A stretch of DNA of 64,000 nt from Vanessa cardui (lineage: Eukaryota; Arthropoda; Insecta; Lepidoptera; Nymphalidae). Positions 1-10,128 of the stretch are shown in pieces. The translations under genes and the position numbers were made by a program. The stretch covers positions 2,735,501 through 2,799,500 of the forward strand of contig NC_061141.1 in NCBI RefSeq assembly GCF_905220365.1. Reading direction: 5' to 3'. Each line of letters opens with the position of its first letter. Position 1 is the stretch's first letter. The notes beneath the pieces are model-generated. The model was not told where the DNA came from, searched no databases, and saw nothing but the letters and a program-made list of their open reading frames with translations.

Positions 1-199
1 TTAGATAATATTTTACGTAATAGGCGTCAATATTTGGGGCTTCACTTTTTAACTCATGAATTGGCCAGGTTCACATTATTTATTTATTTAAATCAACCGG
101 ACGAATATTAGTTTGAATTGTACAATATAGAGGCAAATTGGTAAACTTGTTTTAAAATTTAAAATAAATTAAAAGTATCAAGACTGTACAAGACAAGAA

Positions 200-1190
200 T
201 TTGCCGCACTTTCTCATTCTCATCTTTCATTTGCCAGACTCTAATAGGAGAACTAAATCAAATACTTTAGGTAGAAGCACTGTACTGTCGGAAGAAGTAG
301 AAAATAAATTTATAGGCAAAGTTATGTATATCTATAATATCCCGTCTATTACAAAAACTGCCCTCGATGAGGCGGTCACTGCAAAAAATATTAGCGCTGA
401 TTTTGCTGCAACAGGAACATGGCTTGTTAATACAGATATTTTTGGAGAAGCAGATTTTTCGCCCAGCCAAGTTACAGGTCGCATTTTGACCAATCCAGTG
501 CCAGAACAAGCTTCCATTGTTGCAGAAGAGGCATTGACGGAAGATCCGGAAGAAAGTGTCTCTGCCCAAAATTTGTCAGTTGATATAGTTGAGAACGACG
601 TTGTTTTTGGGGAAGAACTAGAAAATAGAGATCACACAGAGCAAGTTGGATTTGAAGAACGTAATGTGACTCCTCCCGTCATACCAGGCGACAGCTCTAA
701 AGACCCTGCAAATATTGAACCTGTTGCCTCTACATCTGTTGTTCGTAGTCCACTTGCCATTTAATCTAATATTTTCTCGCCAGAAACAAAAAGGCGGTTG
801 CCAAAAGCTACGCCAAGAAAAGGCACGCAAAAGAATAGACGTAAGATCAAGTCTGCCGTGCTAACAGATACACCAGTCAAGGATGAAATTGCTGCCATAG
901 AGGAAAATAGAAAAGCAAACATGAAGAAGCGAGTTTTTACTGATAAAAATGCGAACAAACCAAAGGAAAAAAGACAAATAAGAAATCAAAGACAAAGAGT
1001 ATCCATGACGAAGAGGAGGACGATAATGACGACACAGATATTGAATGTTTTTGCTTATGTTGCCTCGAACCCTTTGCCAATAGCTGGCCTAGCGAAAAAT
1101 GGGTGCAGTGCATCAATTGCTAAGGGTGGGCACATGAAGATAGTACTAGGGGAGAGCTGCAGTACGAGTGTCATAATTGTTTGTCGGACT
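200..1190 (+). pseudogene. pogo/Tigger-like transposase relic with internal deletion
   Basis: A degraded transposase. The first part (about 230-330) reads like the helix-turn-helix N-terminal stretch of pogo-like transposases (GRSTVLSEEVENKF), but it runs straight into C-terminal sequence (TGTWLVNTDIFGEADFSPS), so the catalytic DDE core is missing. The frame is broken by a stop at 762-764, by a frameshift near 980, and by a second stop at 1111-1113 inside a terminal Cys/His cluster (CFCLCC, WVQCINC, GWAHE) typical of the C-terminal finger of insect pogo-like proteins. The family call rests on remembered motifs, not on a search. It is most likely an internally deleted non-autonomous copy that decayed afterwards. 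Confidence 0.6.
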
Positions 1191-1365
1191 AAACTAATAT
1201 CAAATACTTTTATTATATCTGTGCCATTTAGAATGATTTATGATTTATCTTGTTAATTTTTGATAATTATGTTACTTAATTAGCCAAAGATAATGATTAA
1301 AATGTTTCGTAATTACTTGTTGATTTTTACTATATGAAAAGTACCAATAAATTCCAAACACTGAA

Positions 1366-1604
1366 GTGTCACAACTCACCTCGAGCACTGTCACAACTTA
1401 CCTCGTTACTAGGAGAATTGTCACACGGGAAGCCGCATTGGTTTTTGTGCATTATCTCGGGAAACTTATTAGTTTTGTTCATTTTTGTTTTTGCTTCTAA
1501 TAGAGAATAGAACAAGCTTCACGCCGATGTAAAGTTCACAATTGTAAGTCAATTTATAACCGATATATGTGAGTGAAAGCAAAAATTGTCACAACCCTCC
1601 TCGG
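1366..1604 (+). repeat. three copies of a 16-bp motif between two pogo-like relics
   Basis: GTCACAACTCACCTCG, GTCACAACTTACCTCG and GTCACAACCCTCCTCG occur near 1369, 1389 and 1588. They sit between the two pogo-like relics and may be subterminal repeats of such an element, for example transposase binding sites. That role is inference only. Confidence 0.4.
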
Positions 1605-2074
1605 TTTCCCCCATATATTTCCTCGGAACTTTTTTACAAGCGGCTGACCGAACATTTTATATCCCGCAAGCCTCCAGGAAAGGTATTACTCATTTTAGAT
1701 GATCATTCATCTCATTCCAGTGCTGTCAACATGCTAGAAACTTCTCGTGACAATGATGTGATACTGCTTTGATTACCAAGTCATACTACTTCTGCTTTAC
1801 AACCTTTAAATATATCTGTATTCGGACCATTTAAAAAATACTATTATGCAGAGACAAACAATTTTATTCGCACCAATCCACAAAAAAAACCGGTACAATT
1901 CTGGTCAACTGATAGCAAGGGCGTGGATTCGAGCAACTACACCTGCCAATGCAATAAGTGGTTTTCGCGGTAGCGGAATCTATCCAGTCAATCCAAATGC
2001 TCTGTCTGATGCTGAATTTGCTATATCAGATATTGCATTGGGAGAACTTACGCCGGAACAAGAGTCTGTAACTA
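1569..2074 (+). pseudogene. pogo/Tigger-like transposase fragment, left part (outer layer of nest)
   Basis: The DDE_1-type core is recognisable: LLILDDHSSH at about 1689-1718 holds an Asp-Asp/His motif. After a stop at 1770-1772, LPSHTTSALQPLNISVFGP follows, the usual continuation in jerky/Tigger transposases. Further on, a shifted frame gives AWIRATTPANAISGFRGSGI and YPVNPNAL. The sequence is cut at 2073-2074 (TA) by the mariner-like element and appears to resume after 6722. It has stops and frameshifts and is non-functional. Confidence 0.7.
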
Positions 2075-2111
2075 CAGGGTGGACCACAAGTCCGGTAACA
2101 TTTGAATGGAG
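2075..2111 (+). repeat. left terminal inverted repeat of the mariner-like element
   Basis: It pairs with 6685-6720, starts CAGGGTGG directly after a TA dinucleotide, and ends at TTTGAATGG. Confidence 0.9.
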
Positions 2112-2188
2112 CGCTGCTTCCAATTGCGGGGGATAGGGGGGAGCGGGGCGTTACTAAGCGCGAGAGCGGCTTGTTGAAATTCAGTGCA

Positions 2189-3110
2189 ATGACGTCGTTC
2201 AGCGGAGCACAAAGCGCGTTTTGCGTACGCGAGTACTATCGCAACAACGATTTTGCGAACAACGAAAATTTTGTACACAGTACAACATACGAAATAAAAA
2301 TCAAGCTCCATCAACTCGTGCAATTAAAAATTGGGTACAGAAGTTTGAGAAGACGGGTTCAACATTAAATCAACCACGATCCGGCCGACCTAAGACGTCG
2401 AGAGAGCCCGCAAACATAGAGCGCGAACGAGCATCTGTTAAAGAACAACCTGGCCTGTCTACTCGAAAGCGGTCTAGTGTTTTTAATGTGTCTAGGACAT
2501 CTTTAAATCGTATTCTTCACAAGGATTTACATTTACACCCGTATAAAATTCAAATTGTACAACAATTAAGGCCAAATGACTACACTCAAAGACTGCAGTT
2601 TGCCAACGAAATGCTTGCGAGGTTTACGAGCTTCAATAACATCTTTTTCTCAGACGAGGCACATTTTCACATAAATGGGCATGTGAACAAGCAAAATTGT
2701 AGATACTGGAGTGATGCTAACCCGCAATTGAAGCCCCAAAAGCCCTTACTCTCGCCCAAAGTTACTGTATGGGCAGCTTTATCAGCCAGTGGAATTATCG
2801 GTCCGTATTTTAATGAGGATCAGAGAAGCCGTCCCGTTACCGTCAACACACAGCGATACATTGTCATGCTACAGAACTTTTTTGCTTCAGCATTACAGGA
2901 CTACTCTGGTTTTAATCAACGGACATGGTTTTAAAAAGATGGGGCCACATGTCACACCTCCAACGACTCAATAGCAGCGGTTCGTGAAATTTTTGGGCAA
3001 AAAGTCATATCCAAAAGAGGTGAAATTAACTGGCCACCCCGCAGCCCGGATTTGTCACCAATGGACTTTTTCCTTTGGGGATACCTCAAAAGTTCTCTCA
3101 AAACATTAGT
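2189..3110 (+). pseudogene. mariner-like transposase, N-terminal and catalytic part
   Basis: The start at 2189 gives an N-terminal stretch (SAFCVREYY) like the HTH part of DUF4817-type insect mariner proteins. A frameshift near 2250 moves to the frame containing APSTRAIKNWVQKFEKTGST and a GRP linker. The catalytic Asp residues are at 2653-2655 (FFSDEAHFH), 2938-2940 (DGATCHT) and 3064-3066 (SPMDFFLWGY). The last two are separated by 41 residues, a DD41D spacing rather than the classical DD34D. A TAA at 2932-2934 replaces the residue just before KDGA. The frame is then cut by the piggyBac-like insertion at the TTAA at 3111. Inactive. Confidence 0.88.
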
Positions 3111-3114
3111 TTAA
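3111..3114. repeat. left TTAA, proposed piggyBac target-site copy
   Basis: This TTAA lies exactly where mariner-like coding sequence stops. Its partner is 6432-6435, where the coding sequence resumes. Confidence 0.65.
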
Positions 3115-3450
3115 CAGACTACATGACCTCTGCGTAAGCCGTGTCCAGTAGTGTTCCCACCGCTCCCCCGCCCTGCCTCCCGCAGTACCTTCCTCATTGG
3201 TCGAATTAGTCACGCGTGCACTTGCATCGCGACAGCACGCTTATTATTTCCGGAGTTTTGTCGTCTCTCAGACTAATGTTTAGTGATTACGTAAGGCGAG
3301 CGACCAAAGGTACGTAAATGTATTTTTTAATTATTTTATATAAATTAGAAAGAAGAAGAAGAAGAAAGAAAAAACATTTATTGACATACACACATATAAA
3401 GAAAAAATTGATATAAAAAAACATAAACAAAGAAAGATATAATAATAACG

Positions 3451-3451
<1 letters not shown>

Positions 3452-3488
<37 letters not shown>
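3452..3488. repeat. (AT)n microsatellite
   Basis: An uninterrupted run of alternating T and A in the 5' non-coding part of the piggyBac-like element. Confidence 0.95.
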
Positions 3489-3490
<2 letters not shown>

Positions 3491-4421
3491 GAATATAAAA
3501 CTTGTGTGCAGTCAAAAGGAGACAGCTCAGGCTATGAGGGATTTTTATCCCTCTGCTGATTTTCAGCTGTCTCCCTTGTAGCCACGCAATGACAGTATCA
3601 ACTTAAACATAAACATACACATAAACATTTGAGGGGTACGGGACGCGAGGCGCAGGTTGCGACCGATCACACCATCGTGTCGTCTCGGGAGTGTTTATGA
3701 AAAAAAAAAAAATCAGGTTTCGCGCGGGGCGGGGGGTGCGCGGCCGCAACGTGGACGTGGACATAACGGAACACCGTCGACGTCAGTGTGATCGTCACCG
3801 CACGCCCGTGTAGATTGCGTCACGTTGCGTCATTATAAACCTATTATGTTACTTATTCTGTGACGTGTTATTACTACCTTAAAGTAATTTTATTTGCTTA
3901 CATTAATTGTAAAAAAACAATAAAAAGTGAACAACAAACATAGTAAAAGCAACATAAAAGAACTACCATAGGTTAATTGAGAAAATTATTCCATATTTAT
4001 ACACTAAACGATATTCAGCAACACATAATGCAAATGTCCTGTGCTACTGTAAGGTATGTTATGTATTATTTTATTTAGTATATCTGTTAATTATATATAA
4101 AATTTAATTATCAACTTATTTATAGTCAAATAATCTGTTTGTGTTATATATTATTTGATTTGAAATATGCATATTAATATTGTAATCGTATTTTTGTATG
4201 TATTTTCAGGGAGTGAAACATCATAGGCGAGTCAAGGCAATCCGGCATCCGTGTTCAAGTACTACGTATATTTTCAAGTATTACGTATATTTGTATTCCA
4301 AAAACTGTTATTTATATTAGAAGATGTTATTATTTATGTATTACTAATGTCATCATACGCAAGAATTTGCTATATATACATTTCCAGTGTAAAATGCATG
4401 TTGTTCTTTGTTTTGTTTTAG

Positions 4422-6259
4422 ATGGATTTAACAAGAGATCAAAATAAAATATTGCAGATTTTGAATGAGTGTGACGATGAAAGTGAAGATGAAACTGTCG
4501 CACAACATGACGGTGGAATTTCGGATTCGGAGAGTGACGATAACTTGGAAAATGACGTTCACATAAACACTGATCAAAGTGAAGAAGAATCTTACGAGTC
4601 ATCTGACGAAGAAATCAACGTGCCTAGAGCTAATCGCAATATAAACATGATTATTGACTCTGATGAAGATTCTTATCAGCGCTCAGAACGTGCTGCGCCA
4701 GTTTCTTTGCCTTATGATCCAGTAATACGTCCCAGACAGAACCATATATATGGGAAAAATAAACACAAATGGGCTACTACACCGCGAAGTTCATCTACTC
4801 GTACTTCATCTAGGAACATCGTTCATTTCATACCTGGACCTGTAAATGAAGCGAAGGATACAATTGATCCGACAGTTTTATTCCATTTATTTATAACTGA
4901 AGATATGATTAATGATATTGTTATACATACTAATGCTAAAATCAACGTAAAAAAGAATAACTACAAGACAGAAACTCATACGACTTCAAATACATCCGCT
5001 AATGAAATAAAAGCACTGCTCGGCCTTCTTCTTCAAACGACGGTAGTAAAAAGCAATCATTTGCCTACCAGAGTCTTATTTGATATCAAGCGAAGTGGAA
5101 ACGTTTTCAAAGCATGTATGAGTGCTGAAAGATTTGATTTTTTAATTAGATGCCTTCGTTATGATGACGATTCTACGAGGCCAGAACGGAGAGCTACAGA
5201 TAAATTTGCACCAATCAGGAAATTTTGGGAACAATTTAATAACAATTGCAAAAGATGGTACAAACCTACGTCTAATCTGACTGTCGATGAACAACTGGTG
5301 GAGTTCAGAGGACGTTGCCCATTTCGTATGTACATACCAAATAAACCAAACAAGTATGGAATAAAAATTGTGATGCCGATTCCCACTCAAAATACGTTTA
5401 TAATGCTACTCCATATTTAGGTAACGGAACCACTGCTGATAATATGCCTTTGGCAACACATTTTGTAAAGCACCTTTGTGAACTAGTCTTTGGATCTAAT
5501 AGAAATATAACAATGGATAACTGGTTTACATCCATTCCATTAGCTTCAGAACTATTGCAGCCTCCTTATAAACTTACCATCGTTGGCACATTACGCAGTA
5601 ATAAAAGAGAAATTCCGCAAGAAATGAAAAATTCAAAACAGCGACTGGTCGGCGGGCACATCAATGTTTTGTTTTGACCATGAAAAGACTTTGGTGTCAT
5701 ATAAACCTAAATCTAATAAAGTTGTTTACTATCTACTGCTCATGACCAGCCACACATAAACAGTACCACCAACAAGCCAGAGATAATTCATTTCTACAAT
5801 AGCACAAAGGGGACTGTGGATACTGTTGATCAGATGTGCTCAAATATGGGTTGTAATCGCAAAACTAATAGATGGCCTCAATGCATATTTTACAATGTTT
5901 TGAACCTATGTATGATTAACACATACGTAATATGTGCATCAAATAAAGTGAGACAGAGACAAAAACCTATGAAACGCAGAAAATTTGTGCAGATATTGGC
6001 AGATAACCTAGTTGAACCCTGGTTGAGAGAACGTCTAGTGACTGTTACTTTGAAACGGAGTATCAAAAGCAGTATCGGAGATATTTTAAAAATTCAAGAA
6101 AATATACCAAGCACATCTGAGCCTCAACCCAAAAGGCGTAAAATTTGCTCATTTTGTCCATATCAGAAGCACAGGATGACCAAATACTCCTGCCACTCCT
6201 GTAAAAAGGCCATTTGTGGCGAACATTCTACGCAAATATGCGATGAACGCAAAGATTAA
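4422..6259 (+). pseudogene. piggyBac-like transposase, broken by frameshifts
   Basis: The first open part (4422-5420) has an acidic N-terminus rich in Asp, Glu and Ser, then the DDE_Tnp_1_7 core. The three family aspartates are visible: VDEQLVEF (Asp at 5286-5288), MDNWFTS (Asp at 5515-5517) and VDTVDQM (Asp at 5819-5821 or 5828-5830). RGRCPFRMYIPNKPNKYGIK is highly characteristic. Frame changes occur near 5390-5400 and 5640-5670, and there are stops around 5755-5785. The C-terminal part (5816-6259) ends in a Cys-rich domain (CSFCPYQKHR, CHSCKKAICGEH), as in active piggyBac proteins. In total it corresponds to about 600 residues. Coding similarity to the well-known moth element appears high, but this copy cannot make an intact protein. 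Confidence 0.92.
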
Positions 6260-6431
6260 TTGTTCGGTTTTTTTTTTCATTATTTCGTTAATATAATAAG
6301 ACATCTTTCTTATTTTGTAATTTCGTAAACATTGATTAAAATTTAATACTAAAAAAGTGGTTTCAATTTGTAGTTTTTCAGACTAATACTTAGTGACAGT
6401 GTAACACCAAAATATGTTTAGTGATCTAGGG

Positions 6432-6435
6432 TTAA
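6432..6435. repeat. right TTAA, proposed piggyBac target-site copy
   Basis: It directly follows the GGG terminus of the piggyBac-like element. Mariner-like coding sequence resumes across it. Confidence 0.8.
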
Positions 6436-6646
6436 TGACAACCCTCAGTGTATTGAAGAATTAAAAAAAAATATACGCGAGGAAATTCAGAACATTTCTC
6501 CAAACACTTGTCGGGCGGTGATGGAAAATTTCCGCTCTAGATTACAGGAGTGCCAAACTAAACAAGGGACACATTTGGACGACGTTAATTTTAAAAAACA
6601 AAACCCTGATTTTTGTACTTTTATATTTTATTATTTGAATAAATAA
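6433..6646 (+). pseudogene. mariner-like transposase, C-terminal part after the insertion
   Basis: The frame from 6433 reads DNPQCIEELKKNIREEIQ, then RAVMENFRSRLQEC and GTHLDDVNFKKQ, the standard C-terminal end of the DUF4817/DDE_3 mariner transposases. Joining it to the left part across one TTAA is off by a single nucleotide, so there is probably also a 1-nt indel at the junction. Confidence 0.88.
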
Positions 6647-6684
6647 ACATATTTTCTCTCATATCTCTTTTGTATTTTTTATAA

Positions 6685-6720
6685 CCATTCGAAATGTTAC
6701 CGGACTTTTGGTCCACCCTG
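6685..6720 (-). repeat. right terminal inverted repeat of the mariner-like element
   Basis: It pairs with 2075-2111 and is followed by TA at 6721-6722. Confidence 0.9.
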
Positions 6721-6722
6721 TA

Positions 6723-7699
6723 TATACGATCAAGTACCAGGCGCTTCTGGAGAACTTGCGTTACGTGAGCGGATACAGGAATCTGAATATAACCGAGGTA
6801 ATGTACGAAGGCGACAGAACAAAGTAACTTTACAAGGCCATCAAGTCTCAAGCTACTGTGATAAAAATAATCCAGAAATTATCATAAATGAAGCTGAGCA
6901 GAACTGTATGAACCAGAGTTGCACGCCACCAAGGCCGTCGTCGAGTCTTTTGGCTCTTTCTCATGATTGTTTAGCCTTACATTTTAGATAATACTGAACT
7001 ATCATTGCCATCGCTGATATCTTTAAATGTGTCACAGAACAAAGATCAACAAAAAGAAACACCATCTAAATTTTTACATCAATCATCTCCATACCAAAAA
7101 TTCCGCTGAGTATGTCTAAAAGGGCTAAACAATCAGCAGAAATTTTAAACTCGAATGATAAAATAATTGATAAGAAGAATAAAACTGAGAAAGTAAAGAC
7201 AACAAGCGTAATGAAACAAACGAAAGAAACAAAAAACAAACCAGTTGGTAGTAAAGAAAATATTACGAAAAAAAAGGAGCGACAGCAAAAAAATAAAAAA
7301 TCGAAACAATATAGAGATATTACCATCAGTGGATCAGCTAGCACAGATTTTATTTAACTGACTGAAGGAAGGGCTGTAAGGAAAAAAAACTCGTATCTAC
7401 AGTTCTTACAGTGAAAATGAAGAAAATTTTATAAGTTCAAAAATATCTCAAGGAAAGCAACTAAAGGGCTACTAATCAAAGGCAAAAAAATAAAACTCTG
7501 AAAAAATACTAAAAGTAAAAAATGTTAGTTCAAAAATAGAAAATACCAAGAAAGAAGTTTCAGTTGATGATTATTGTGTAGAATGTTTTGAAAATTATAA
7601 TTTAAATAAATCGACATCAGATTGGATTAAATGTCAGATGTGTCGAATGTGGTTGCATGAAACTTGTTCAACACTCAAAAACCATTTCATTGATTGAGA
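6723..7699 (+). pseudogene. pogo/Tigger-like transposase fragment, right part (outer layer of nest)
   Basis: After the mariner-like element, pogo-like C-terminal sequence continues. A Ser/Pro-rich stretch near 6905-6970 is followed by a Lys-rich frame (7112-7357, starting MSKRAKQSAEILNS) and then, at about 7561-7694, by a zinc-finger-like end (YCVECFENYNLN and DWIKCQMCRMWLHETC). The Cys/His pattern matches the C-terminal finger also seen in the relic at 200-1190. Frameshifts and stops are present. The Lys-rich open stretch is not a gene of its own. Confidence 0.65.
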
Positions 7700-7799
7700 T
7701 GTGGCAAGTTGAAAAGCTTGACTTCTAGTGATAATTAATGCTAATGCCAAAGTACCATATTTTTAATATTTAAGATGAATACTTTTAATTAAAAAATTA

Positions 7800-8240
7800 C
7801 ATGTTCATTTTAAACATCCACCACGTCTAATTGACGAACATGTCGAGAAGCACATTCGTCCTCTTTACGAGGACTTATCCAAGGACGAGCTGCTTACGAG
7901 TTGTTTGGGTGGACACACACAAAATGCGAACGAGTCATTCAATTCCACTGTGTGGCGTATGACGCCTAAACACCTTCACTCGAGAATTAAGATCGTCGAA
8001 ATTGCCGCTTACAACGCTGGACTAATGTTTAACGAAGGCTACAGTGCAGCATTGAGAACCATGCAGTTAATGGAATTAAAAATTGGACAGCAATGCAACA
8101 ATTTCGCCAAGGGAGCCGACGAGGAGCGCGTCACCCGACAAAACATGCGCGATTCGTTGTAAAGAGGCCAGAACAGCCCGCAGACTCGAACAACAGGGCG
8201 CAAACCAGTTTTTTGAAGAGTCTGAAGGTCAACTTTATGG
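7800..8240 (+). pseudogene. Mutator-like transposase C-terminal fragment
   Basis: The frame covers HVEKHIRPLYEDLSKDELL, CLGGHTQNANESFNSTVW and the IEIAAYNAGLMFNEGYSAAL region. I recognise these as the C-terminal part of the large insect family of Mutator-like transposase domain proteins. A stop at 8160-8162 ends the clean frame. The N-terminal and catalytic parts are absent, so it is a truncated relic. The family name is from memory. Confidence 0.6.
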
Positions 8241-10128
8241 AACAGAAATAGCTGATTAGCATGTTAATGCGATACTTTTAAGAAAATTACGATATTTTAC
8301 TTGCGAAAACTTTGACGCGCGTTTTCTCGAATTTTCATTTTTACGATTTTTCCTAATTGGCGCGGGCAAGATAGGAAAAACTGATGATATTTGGGATAAA
8401 ATTTTCTTCTAATTGATCCTAAAAAACCTTAAGAAAGTTAAGATTAACATTTTTAAACAATCTTAAGTCAATTCAAAAAAAAATAACTTTTTTTTCAATT
8501 CGCTAAAAATTATTGAAATTTTCACGTTTTTGTGAATTTTCTTGGTTTAACTAGCAGCTATATTATTCAGGAATAAAAATATTTTTGGTCTTTTTGTATC
8601 AGATAAAAATTGCGACCGCCATCTTGCCAGCCGCACAACAAAAGCGCTCGCGAGACGCCTCGGGAAATACCTGTACCGGCCATAATATTTTATAAATCTT
8701 AATAAAAAAATTTGAGAAGACTGCTGAAATATGTCACTACAAAACCTGAAGTTTCGTTCTAATCGGATATTCCTTTCCATCCCAAAAAAAATCTCTAAAA
8801 AATCGATTTTTTGAAGCCTCCAAAGCAGGCTTAATCTTCAATCATCTTCTTCAAAAAAGGGGGCAAATGTAGCATATCTCCCTCAAAGAAAAACAGGCGC
8901 ACGAAAAATGAGTGTTCCAGATGCCGAAAGTTACTATGCAATGAACATTGTACATATCTTTGTGAAATCTGTTTTGATAAAGCGTATCCTGTAGATTTGG
9001 AAAATATATAATTTTGTTACTTTTTCCATTTTTTTAAATATTAAAAAGTATTATGAAACATAAGAGAAAAAAAGTCAATTAAAATATTAAGTTTTCTAAA
9101 GTCTTTTGTAAACCAAAGTTTATAGAATAAAGTTAAAAAGATATGTTGATTTATTATAACTATTTATTAAATATTTACTGTTTATTTTTTTAAATCGTTA
9201 AAGAAAAAATATTAAATTGCTGTATTACTAGTCAAAATTGTCAAAGAAAATGATGACAATCTACACAAATCAAAAGTGTTTCACTTATCACTTTTGATAG
9301 ATTGAAAAAAAAATTGTATGTAAAAAAACATTTTAATACAGTTGTTCTAAGCACCTAGCGCAATAAGATATTATTTATTTAATTAACATTTTTTTTACAT
9401 GTTGCTCAATCTATTTTTGAATAGAAGTTAAACAATGTTAAAATCTGACCCAAAGCATGGATTTGATGATGTCTGTAAAAGTAAAGTCTTAAATTTTCTG
9501 TTACATGTATGTGAAAGATAAGGAGAATTATATCTTAACTTCTTAATTAAACTAAGAAGTTAAGATATCATTCTGTGCTCTTGCACAACAATTGATATTA
9601 ATTATATAAGATCTGGGATTGATTATTACCACCCTTCTGATGTGGTGCTTTTGTCATAGCAGTTGTACTGACATTATACTTGAAAGCATAGTAATATTTA
9701 TTAAATAAAGATTAAATACTGTCAATAAAAAGTGTATATTTTCATATAACCTACAACTAGGTATGTGTAATAAAGATATTATACTCTCCATTTGCAAATA
9801 AATACTTATTGTTATTATTTATTATTGTAGGTACCTGGTATAAAATTAATAAAGTTATGTGTTGCAAACATTCTCGCATTTTAAAAGATAAACTTCCAGC
9901 ACATTTCTTGCCCCATTTCTTCCGAAGCAGTTATCTCGGCTTTCAATAAATTGTACAATGTACATGAGGTCTGTTGAATAAAGTATTATTAAATACTCAA
10001 ACTAATAATTAAAGTAGAGAAGCGGGCAAAACCCATTCAACACCACTTGTTTTGACTTACCGTTTATATGAATATAAAACTTCATCCACATGTATATTAG
10101 CCTTATTTAAATTCAAATAACACTATCT
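8241..10128. other. intergenic, no gene seen
   Basis: AT-rich DNA. The first 600 bases probably belong to the 3' part of the Mutator-like relic. A short open piece near 8860-9000 (MSVPDAESYYAMN) has no recognisable family. The part near 10128 should hold the 3' UTR of the minus-strand C9orf78 gene. Confidence 0.5.

Larger units (their letters stand above)
3115..6431 (+). mobile_element. piggyBac-like element inside the mariner-like transposase gene
   Basis: The right end reads CTAGGG followed by TTAA, so read inward it begins CCCTAGA, as expected of piggyBac termini. The left boundary is set by the TTAA at 3111-3114 and by interruption of the mariner frame, but the sequence just inside it (CAGACTACATG) lacks the expected CCC start, so this end has probably been altered. 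GTTTAGTGAT occurs near both ends (3279 and 6417). The length of about 3.3 kb exceeds the 2.5 kb of the type element; the extra is non-coding sequence upstream of the transposase. Confidence 0.8.
2075..6720 (+). mobile_element. mariner-like element carrying an internal piggyBac-like insertion
   Basis: The ends are inverted repeats of about 37 bp. The left end begins CAGGGTGGACCACAAGTCC and the right end, read inward, begins CAGGGTGGACCAAAAGTCC; they differ by one substitution and one indel over that length. Both ends are flanked by TA (2073-2074 and 6721-6722), the target site of the IS630/Tc1/mariner superfamily. Removing the inner insertion (3115-6431 plus one TTAA) leaves about 1.33 kb, a normal size for such an element. 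It interrupts a pogo-like relic. Confidence 0.9.

Noticed and set aside
2116..3190. GC-rich inverted ends (GCGGGGGATAG.. and ..CTGCCTCCCGC) as element borders
   Set aside because: They looked like ends at first, but the much better matched 37-bp repeats at 2075 and 6720 with TA flanks define the element. The GC-rich match is weak.
7112..7357. Independent Lys-rich small protein gene
   Set aside because: It fits as the C-terminal linker of the split pogo-like transposase, followed by its zinc-finger end in a shifted frame.
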